Assembly (NCBI GenBank): GCA_916613615.1 | Contig: OU744732.1 | Span: 53,111,727-53,175,726, forward strand | DNA length: 64,000 nt | From: Steromphala cineraria | Taxonomy: Eukaryota; Mollusca; Gastropoda; Trochida; Trochidae | Direction: 5' to 3' | Part shown: piece by piece, positions 56,651 through 64,000 of the stretch | How positions within the stretch are numbered: position 1 is the first letter of the stretch | Layout: every line of letters starts with the position of its first letter | The notes under the pieces: model-generated | Seen by the model: the letters and a program-made list of their open reading frames with translations, nothing else | What the model was told of the DNA's origin: nothing | The model's database searches: none | Program-made: the position numbers and the translations under genes

Positions 56651-56931
56651 AAGGCTAACTTAGTGACTTAAGGTCGCCTTAGTTTTTTGTGGAACGGGAC
56701 CCAGCACTATTGGATTTTTTGCGAACCTTTGAGTTTATTGAAGGTTTAAAGTCATAGACAAGACCACCTTAACCCATTGAGGCATTACTCAAATAAGGAA
56801 TAAGCAATGTACACTGACCTCGATCCCACTTATTTGACCAGTGTAGTGGTTTGCTCTTTTAAACTCCCGATTATGCTGTGTACTTATGAATTATATTTCA
56901 TATTCATCCACGAAGATAAGTGAAACGAAGA

Positions 56932-57040
56932 CATACATATTTCTATATTGAAATAATGAACTTAATGGGGGAAATGTAAACCATACATATTTCTTAATTG
57001 AAATAATGAACTTAATGGGGGAAATGTAAATCAATATATG
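56932..57040. repeat. tandem duplication, 2 x ~54 bp
   Basis: CATACATATTTCT-TATTGAA followed by ATAATGAACTTAATGGGGGA and AATGTAAA occurs twice in direct succession. Confidence 0.92.
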
Positions 57041-57049
57041 AATATACAC

Positions 57050-57290
57050 CACGTGGTGCGGTTATCGGGTCAATATCAGAGGTAGTTATTTTTAGATAAC
57101 TGACCTCAGATCAACCTGGAGGTTGGTTATCACGAGGTTGGTTATCTGATAACCAACCTCTTGATAACTGACCTCTCGGTTCGATACGGTAAACATGTCT
57201 CGGCTACGCCTCGCCATCTTCACCGTATCGCACCTCGAAAAAAACTTACCCTCGGCTTACGGGTCTAAATGACCCTTCGCCTCTAATTGT
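57050..57290. mobile_element. hairpin-rich element (three consecutive stem-loops)
   Basis: Stem-loops lie at 57079-57107 (GAGGTAGTTAT/ATAACTGACCTC), 57134-57160 (GAGGTTGGTTATC, one-base centre, perfect complement) and 57182-57230 (CGATACGGT/ACCGTATCG with CGGCTACGCC in the loop). GGTTATC/GATAACC and CTACGCC words are shared with 58842-58990. It looks like a foldback MITE. Confidence 0.7.
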
Positions 57291-57448
57291 GACTTTTGAC
57301 ATTCTTTAGAATTTGTTGTGATTTTCACATGTGCATTCAGATATATTATGTCTTTATTTCAATATGCCATTCTAAAGAATATCAAAGGCCGCAAGAACGA
57401 TAAAAAAAGAAAACAAAAGACAGAAAAAATACTCTTTATTACAGATAG

Positions 57449-57507
57449 TTAGTGAGTGAGTTATTGTTTAGCGCCGCTTGGGCAATATTGCAGCCATTAG
57501 CGGCGAG
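57449..57507 (-). mobile_element. 5'-truncated SINE fragment with perfect 12-bp TSD
   Basis: The 59-bp insert contains AGTGAGTGAGTT, AGCGCCGCTTGGGCAATATT and GCGGCGAG, the start of a repeat I recognise from vetigastropod sequences. TTATTACAGATA flanks it on both sides (57437-57448 and 57508-57519). On the minus strand the ACTC-type simple tail is at the 3' end, as expected for 5'-truncated target-primed retroposition. Confidence 0.8.
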
Positions 57508-57519
57508 TTATTACAGATA

Positions 57520-58841
57520 ACTTTTGAAGTCATTTTCATGTTACATGTTCATACTGCTTTCAATTCTTTCTATTTGGTTTCCTTGAAACATGCAAACATT
57601 TACATTTATCAAACACTCCCTCACACAATACCGTTGGGCCTCAGTATCTATGCTAGTGTTCTCTTCAATTAATGTTCCAAATCCTTCATAGGAAGTCAGT
57701 TGTCGGAAGGTCACAAGCATTTGAAATGGTCCTTTTGAAACAATGCACAAGAAAGCCGACTTCAGTATCAGCAAACATTTAACTGTCCAGCTATCATCCA
57801 TGCGTAGTTCCTGAAACATTCAAAGGTTTAACGCTACTAAAAGTCTGATTTCAAGTGCTGACAAAAACACATTTACATACATGCATATTTCATGATCATA
57901 TCATCATGCTTTCCCCGAAATAGTAACTTAAGTTTGGAACTGTCATTTCTAACATCGACTTTTGAATAATTTAGTATCTTATTGTTTAATGGACGATTGA
58001 TAGTTTCAACGTTCACACGAAATTTATTGAAGATAATATCATACCAAACTGATCTCAAAGTCAGAAATCTAGCTAATACCCATATGTGTCTGCATTTTAT
58101 ATACATATTACAATACTAAAATGCATTTCTAAAGCAGAAAATGCGTACACGCTTCTTTTGATTCCTTGTAATGCTTTAAACATATGTCCGAGTCTATTAC
58201 ATAAAACAACAAATAAAGTATACTTTGCGATCAATCTCACCTTAATTGCCTCCGGGAAAGACCTCGAAACACCGGCAAATATATCTGTTTGACACCAGCG
58301 GCGGAAAGCACTCCATTGTACCAAGCTTCTTGAAAGCATGTGCTTTAGGTTGTGTGCTGCACGTGAATTTTGAGGAGTTGCTTAGCAACTTGGCGTACAA
58401 GAAGTCCGTGCATCACAAGATGAAATAGACGACGTCCGTGCAGCCACACAGGTTTTGACCTGTGACGGATTACATTTTACATCATTTGCCACCAAACAAA
58501 ATTTCATTGACGTCCGTTTAAAATTTGCATCAAAATAATTAAATTATAGTTCACTTCAGTGTGACATTTTAAGGTTAATAGCTCGGTAAAAGAATGAAAA
58601 TGCCCAGTTGGTAAACGGCTTAGAATTGTTTTACCGACAGTTTCGCCAGTATTATCTCCAACTGCACGTGAAATACGAGCAGTGTTAAAATGAAATCGAT
58701 CCATTCCTCAGGAGTGAAAGTTAACCATGCTAGACACCATTGTCACTCATTATCAACAAACTTATATTCGGCTAATATTGATACTTGCATTAAAACTGGA
58801 AAACAGTTTTAACAATTACCATGAAGTGTATGTGAAATAAT
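57520..58841. other. non-coding stretch
   Basis: Open frames on both strands (57541-57819, 58086-58428) are short and have no recognisable domain. CACGTG lies near 58359 and 58662. No gene is supported. Confidence 0.4.
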
Positions 58842-58990
58842 AACCTCGACCTCGTGAATATCTGTGATAACCATCTCGCTGATCGCTCGATGGTTAGTAG
58901 TAAATAATAACCCGGTACCGAGGGGTTATGGAAAATAACCTCGCGAGGGCGTAGCCCGAGCAGAGGTTATTTTCCATAACCCGAGGCAAA
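58842..58990. mobile_element. hairpin element with a 20-bp perfect stem
   Basis: GGGTTATGGAAAATAACCTC (58923-58942) pairs perfectly with GAGGTTATTTTCCATAACCC (58963-58982) across a 20-nt loop containing GGGCGTAGCCCG. A second stem, TAACCATC/GATGGTTA, lies at 58868-58896. It is related in vocabulary to the element at 57050. The inferred LTR begins 22 bp downstream. Confidence 0.75.
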
Positions 58991-59011
58991 CCTTAAGTTT
59001 TCATGGCAGTC

Positions 59012-60529
59012 TGTTGAAATAACTTCTTACCTATTTGCGTTGTTAAAAATGTAGTAGCGTTTCAGTTTATCCAGGTAGCTTCAAAGGATAACCAACTACT
59101 GGGGGTGTGAGGCTCGACCAATTTATTACAGAAGTAATATAGATGAAAACCCTGCAATACAGGAATACAACAAATTAAAACATGATCACACACACATAAT
59201 TGCATCACATCAATGTATCTAACAGACACATATAATTCACTCCAAATAAATATAAAGGAATGACATGATATACTTAAATAATTTAGCCATATGAATTTAT
59301 CCTTATTCTTTATGTTAATCATTAAATCACATCATCTTTGTATGTCATGAATAATTACATCACAACACTATCAATAACTATCATCATTGCATGTATCAAG
59401 AGCATAAATTATATGCAAACACATGTACATATAAACTAAACCCGTAACATTACCTAAAGATGTCACATACATCATAAGTATAGACATAAACATATAATAC
59501 ATAAACGGGTTGAATACATATGCATATACATGATTAAAATACATAAAACCATGAAACTCACCGCTGCGTGACAGCAGGTTTTCAGTACAGGTAGTCAGTT
59601 AAGTTGGGAATCACATGGTTATCTAAAAAGTGAATAATAGAAGCTAATATAAAACCTATCTCACTTTGAAAACACTAGCACACTTTCAACAATCACTCAC
59701 CTCAAACACACACATTAGTTTAATGAATTACTTTAAAATGTTTAATGTATTTATGCCTTTAGTTATGATATATATAAGATAGATAAAATGGATATGTATG
59801 CATATAGAAATATGGTAATATGACCGAATGATTTCATTGGTCAATACTTTAATTTAGCATAAATGTTACTTAATCTAAAGCATTATCTTTAGACTAGAAA
59901 TCCTATTTAGATATAAGATTAAAATATAATATTTACAACATACAATACAATAGGAGCACGCAAACTAACCTCATTAAATGAAATCCAAATCCTCGAATTA
60001 CACATCCAAGAATATCCTCCAAGAAATCTCGGAAACACAGAAGATAACCTCAATACACGATCCAACCAAATATGACTGACTAACTTAAATGTGTAAAACC
60101 TGAACCTTATAAACACCTCTAAACAATAGATAGTAAGCTAAGGCTGTAAGAGAGAAGAGAGTTGAAACAGCTGTCACAGGGAGACAGCTTGGGTATTGAG
60201 TGAAGTGCAGGTGACAGGCATGGCCTGGTGTGCAGTGGCTATTGTTAGTATTATATAAGAAAGCTAAGAATACATGATTTACTTTTGTAGTTGGCAATAA
60301 TTAAACTTAAAACTAGAATGGAATGCTTAACCTTTAACCAGCAAAATAACTTAATGTTAAAATATATTGACTTAATGAAATACACTAACTTAATAAGCTA
60401 ATGATAAAGCCTAATTCTAAAGACATTGACTAAAATATTGCTAAAATAATATATACAACACAACTCTAACTGTCTTAAATTAGAGTAACTAATCATAAAA
60501 TATATATATAATTTCAACACTGCCACACA
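59012..60529 (-). mobile_element. inferred 3' LTR of the Ty3/gypsy element
   Basis: Read on the minus strand, the segment would begin TGTGTGGCAGTGTTG just after the pol stop and end TTATTTCAACA, giving TGT..ACA ends and about 1.5 kb. TATATATA lies near the start, and an AATAAA (minus strand, near 59119) is a possible polyadenylation signal. The right edge is well placed because it abuts the coding end by 22 bp. The left edge is inferred from the ACA end only, because the 5' LTR lies outside the window. Confidence 0.5.
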
Positions 60530-60551
60530 CTTCCAAGAAATGACGTCCTCG

Positions 60552-63500
60552 TCATTCCAATCCAGAGAGGGAACGAAGAATGTGGTGAATGTCCTTTAGA
60601 ATTTGATTCCAGGATTCTGTGTCTGGCACTCTGTGGCTCATCAAGTACTCCCCCGATGACATCCAGTTAGGTGGTTTTGTATTCCTTCCAGATCTCCGAG
60701 CTGGTGGTGCAGGAAGCAGTCTTCTTCGTCCAGATGACGGGGTACTTCCTGCAAATGACTGGTTCACTGGAGTCTCTCTTCCTGATTCTGGTGATGAGTT
60801 GTCTGGCAGCTGTGGCGCGGCATCCTGCTCATCATTTGTCTCTGTCTCTGGGTGATTGGCTTCAGGGTGATCCTGGTCCTTAGGAACAGTCTGTTCCTCT
60901 TCAGTGTCATCCCCTGGTATCTGGTCTTGTCCGTCTCCTGTTGCGTCTTGATTTTCTTCAGGGTGTTCTTCTGTGTCTTGCGTTGAAGGCATGTGGTCGT
61001 CACCACCAGAAGAGATACCCTCTGCCTCAAGATGATCATGATCGTCACCAATCACAACTTGGGCAGAGTCATCACCTTCCTCAGCAGGCTCGGCATCAAC
61101 GACGGGTGTGTCCTCGATTCCTGCTGTGTCTTGAGACGGCTCCATAATTACCAGATATGTCTCTTCTTCTTCTGTGTCTTCTTCATCTTCTCCTTGTTCA
61201 GAAACTGTAGGTTCCGGAGCAGGAGGAACTGTCTTCTGGTTACGTGGCTTAGGGACTGGTCTTGGCTTGGCTGGCGTGGGATCAGAGTTTGGGATGAATC
61301 CAATGGGTAGCAGATGGTTTCGGTGTAATGTCCTCTTGCGTCCTTCACCGTTCTCCTTCTGGACAACGTAGACTGGAATCCCAGGGTTGGGCTGGTCCAA
61401 GACGACATAAACATCCTCCTCCCATCGATCTGCAAGCTTATGTTTCCCATCGAATGCCAGGACTTTAACGAGTACTCTGTCTCCAACTTGCACTGTAGCT
61501 CCTCGTACCTTTAGGTCATATCCTGCCTTCTGTTTCTCCTGGGCCTCTACAGAGTTCTGAGCCGCTTGTTTGTAAGCTTGTCTTAGTCGTTCTCTCAGGT
61601 CCTTTGTGTATTGTAGAACAGACTTGTGGCTGTGGCTTGGCTCTATCCCAAAGGCGAGGTCTATTGGTAACCTGGGCTCTCTTCCAAACATGAGAAAAAA
61701 TGGTGTTTGTCCTGTTGATTCATGCCGAATGCAATTGTATGCATGTACAAGAGGTCCTACAAAGTTCTTCCAATCCCTTTTCTTGTCTGGTGATAGGGTC
61801 CCAAGCATGTCACAGAGTGTCCTGTTAAATCTTTCAGTCATGCCGTTTCCCATGGGATGGTATGGTGTAGTCCTTGATTTCTTGATGTTTAGGAGAGCAC
61901 ACAGTTCTTTCATGAGATTTCCTTCAAAGTTGGCGCCTTGATCTGTATGGAGTCTTTGAGGTATACCATAGTGTTGGACAAAGTTGGTGTAGAATGCCTC
62001 GGCTGTTGTCTTGGCTGTCTGGTTCCGAGTAGGAATGGCCATGGCATATCTCGTAAAGTGGTCAGTGATTACAAGGATGTTTTCATATCCTCTTGATGAC
62101 TCCAGAGAAAGGAAATCCATACATACAAGCTCTAAGGGCTGCGTTGTCTTGATGTTAACTAGCGGTGCTCTGGCATTAGTTGGAGACTTCCTTCTTAAGC
62201 ATCTACCACACTGCTGTATCCATTCCTCGGCGTCCTTTTGCATCCCTGGCCAGTAAAATCTGTCCCTCAGCAGTGAGTAGGTTCTATCTCTCCCAGGGTG
62301 TCCTAAGTCATCATGACATCCTTCAAGTGCTGGCTTGATAAAGGCGGAGGGAAGTATGAGCTGCAGCTTCTTCTCTTCTCCAATGATGACTTGTTTATAG
62401 AGGACTCCATCCTTTAGCTCCAGGCTGTCGAATACTCTAGAGAGTAGGAGATGGGGTTTCACCTGTGGAATTGTGTCCCTCCTTGGTTTTTGACCTCTCC
62501 TGACACAGTCTATCCATGGCTGGAGTACAGTATCCCTGGCTTGAGCTTTCCTCCAGTCTCTTGTGGTCATGTTGCGAATGTCCTGACTCTGATCTGGTTC
62601 TATATCCACAACTTGTGCTGACATACACAGGGATTCCACATAAGGTTGATGGTGTAGAGTGTGGCAAATAGCTCCAATGGAATCTGTGTTGATCCTCTCT
62701 TCTTCAACAGCTGGGAGTCTGGAAAGTCCATCGGCATCAGCGTTGTTGCGTCCTGGGCGATAGATGATGTCAAAGTTAAAGGCTGCTAGAGATGCTAACC
62801 AGCGATGACCGGTAGCATCTAGCTTAGCAGAGGTGAGCACGTAGGTCAGTGGATTATTGTCGGTGTATACTGTAAAAGTGCCACCATACAAATAATCCCG
62901 GAACTTTTCAGTCACCGCCCACTTGAGTGCCAAGAACTCAAGACGGTGAGCTGAGTAATTCCGTTCTGACTTACTTAACCCTCGGCTAGCGTAGCAGATC
63001 ACATGCTTCTGTCCCTTGTCATCTTCCTGGTATAGAATGGCCCCGAGTCCATGAGTGCTGGCATCAGTGTGTAGCTCGAACTTTTTTCTGTAGTCTGGAT
63101 ATCCCAACACTGGTGGAGTAGATAGCACTTTCTTTAGCTGCTCAAATGACTCCTCTTGCTCTAAGTCCCAGTGCCATGGTTCTGTAGTTGGGCTTATCCT
63201 CTTCTTGCTCTTCTTGACTTGCTGTGGTGCTGGCATGAGGCGAGTTAAAGGGTAGGTAATTTTGGCAAAATCCTTAACAAACTTCCTATAGTATCCAGCG
63301 AATCCCAAGAAAGATCTGACTTGTTCTGGAGTCTTTGGTCTTGGCCAATCTTTGATCCGCTGGACTTTATCTGGATCCGCTTCTATGCCTTCTGAGGAGA
63401 CAACGTGTCCGAGAAATTTGATCTTGTCCTTGAAAAATGAGCACTTGCTTGGTGTAAGTTTGAGTCCACATTCTCTGATTCGTTCAAACACAAGGGAGAG

Positions 63501-64000
63501 ACGTTCAAGATGTTGTTCGTAGCTGTCAGAGAAAATGATGATGTCATCCATGTAAATAAGGCAGATTTTAAGATGGAGACCCTCAAAACACTCATTCATT
63601 AGACGCTGGTAAGTTGCTGGGCTGTTGCACAATCCAAATGGCATCCGGTTGTATTCATAAAAACCAAGTGGGCCAACAGTAAAAGCGGTTCTCTCTTTGT
63701 GCTCCTCAGCTAGTTCTACCTGGTGGTATCCACTCTTCATGTCAAGTGTAGAGTACATCTTGGATCCTGCCAGAGCGTCAAATAGTTCCTCTACCCTCGG
63801 AAGCGCATAATTGTCTTTAATCGTCCGATTGTTGAGCTGGCGATAATCCACGCACATTCGAAGTTTGCCATTCTTCTTCCTTGCTAGCACAACATTGGAG
63901 GACCATGGAGAGTAAGACTTCCTGATGATGCCTGCAGTAAGAAGTTGTTGGAGTTGGTCCATAACTTCCTGGTACATCGGTGGAGGGATCCGTCTGTGCC
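60552..64000 (-). CDS. pol: Ty3/gypsy pol polyprotein, 5' end outside window
   Basis: The frame is open from the window edge (RRIPPP precedes the first Met at 63977) to a TGA at 60552, over 1140 codons without a break. Domains in order from that Met: reverse transcriptase with LDMKSGYHQ and the YMDD catalytic site near residue 143; RNase H with ELHTDAS and YTDNNPL; an integrase HHCC zinc finger (GHPGR..C..C); the DDE core with HTDQGANFEG and YHPMGNGMTERFNRTL; and a GPY/F-like segment (LADRWEEDVYVV). A C-terminal extension of about 250 aa is Asp/Glu/Gln-rich and ends in a basic RRSGRNTKPP stretch. No envelope ORF follows. Gag and protease would lie beyond 64000. The intact frame suggests a young element. 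Its GC content is higher than that of the surroundings. Confidence 0.97.
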   Translation of the reverse strand, partial: HRRIPPPMYQEVMDQLQQLLTAGIIRKSYSPWSSNVVLARKKNGKLRMCVDYRQLNNRTIKDNYALPRVEELFDALAGSKMYSTLDMKSGYHQVELAEEHKERTAFTVGPLGFYEYNRMPFGLCNSPATYQRLMNECFEGLHLKICLIYMDDIIIFSDSYEQHLERLSLVFERIRECGLKLTPSKCSFFKDKIKFLGHVVSSEGIEADPDKVQRIKDWPRPKTPEQVRSFLGFAGYYRKFVKDFAKITYPLTRLMPAPQQVKKSKKRISPTTEPWHWDLEQEESFEQLKKVLSTPPVLGYPDYRKKFELHTDASTHGLGAILYQEDDKGQKHVICYASRGLSKSERNYSAHRLEFLALKWAVTEKFRDYLYGGTFTVYTDNNPLTYVLTSAKLDATGHRWLASLAAFNFDIIYRPGRNNADADGLSRLPAVEEERINTDSIGAICHTLHHQPYVESLCMSAQVVDIEPDQSQDIRNMTTRDWRKAQARDTVLQPWIDCVRRGQKPRRDTIPQVKPHLLLSRVFDSLELKDGVLYKQVIIGEEKKLQLILPSAFIKPALEGCHDDLGHPGRDRTYSLLRDRFYWPGMQKDAEEWIQQCGRCLRRKSPTNARAPLVNIKTTQPLELVCMDFLSLESSRGYENILVITDHFTRYAMAIPTRNQTAKTTAEAFYTNFVQHYGIPQRLHTDQGANFEGNLMKELCALLNIKKSRTTPYHPMGNGMTERFNRTLCDMLGTLSPDKKRDWKNFVGPLVHAYNCIRHESTGQTPFFLMFGREPRLPIDLAFGIEPSHSHKSVLQYTKDLRERLRQAYKQAAQNSVEAQEKQKAGYDLKVRGATVQVGDRVLVKVLAFDGKHKLADRWEEDVYVVLDQPNPGIPVYVVQKENGEGRKRTLHRNHLLPIGFIPNSDPTPAKPRPVPKPRNQKTVPPAPEPTVSEQGEDEEDTEEEETYLVIMEPSQDTAGIEDTPVVDAEPAEEGDDSAQVVIGDDHDHLEAEGISSGGDDHMPSTQDTEEHPEENQDATGDGQDQIPGDDTEEEQTVPKDQDHPEANHPETETNDEQDAAPQLPDNSSPESGRETPVNQSFAGSTPSSGRRRLLPAPPARRSGRNTKPPNWMSSGEYLMSHRVPDTESWNQILKDIHHILRSLSGLE

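Noticed and set aside
60619..63595. Plus- and minus-strand ORFs overlapping pol
   Set aside because: Shadows of the polyprotein frame; none matches env or an accessory gene.

Overview
The window looks like nuclear DNA from a mollusc, most likely a gastropod. It is AT-rich, gene-poor and full of short interspersed repeats, and its coding exons are interrupted by GT-AG introns. The lophotrochozoan signals are a receptor that joins a somatomedin-B domain to a methuselah-like seven-helix domain, a fragment of the AGTGAGTGAG...GCCGC...GCAATATT repeat that I associate with vetigastropods such as abalone, and the recurring AAAGGGAGATAACT motif. The taxon is recalled from family knowledge, not from a search.

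Three genes are well supported. (1) A hes/hairy gene (11412-12687, + strand, three exons, 289 aa) has a bHLH domain, an Orange domain and a C-terminal WRPW. Its promoter has a TATA box, an inverted CCAAT pair and four perfect Su(H)/CSL sites, as expected for a Notch target. About 33 kb of DNA without any convincing gene follows it, with scattered GC-richer patches that could be enhancers. (2) A somatomedin-B/methuselah-like GPCR (46054-53718, + strand, two exons, 1115 aa) has its 4.3 kb intron filled with repeats, and a long acidic cytoplasmic tail built partly from a 147-bp coding minisatellite. (3) A Ty3/gypsy pol gene (minus strand, 60552 to the window edge) has an inferred 3' LTR at about 59012-60529. 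The 5' half of the element lies outside the window. Two unidentified ORFs at 1754-2894 may be exons of a further gene.

The rest is repeat landscape. A TTAA-flanked MITE family has five near-full copies (2975, 17465, 25745, 27042, 55925) and a fragment at 38250. Two inverted copies of a roughly 0.7-0.9 kb element with internal tandem repeats sit upstream of and inside the GPCR gene. A 1.23 kb element with terminal inverted repeats of about 105 bp also lies in the GPCR intron. A 334-bp TIR element carries internal 34-bp tandem repeats. Two hairpin-rich elements lie at 57 and 58.9 kb. Two SINE-like insertions have target-site duplications. A second dispersed family (TCTAGA/CTGAGGCTCC) has at least four copies, and a third has two. 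Satellite arrays have units of 21, 22, 38, 115/127 and 133 bp.

The genes do not form a pathway. The window reads as a developmental regulator in a gene desert, next to a lineage-expanded receptor and a retrotransposon. No operon, CRISPR array or rRNA gene is present, and no intact tRNA gene was found.
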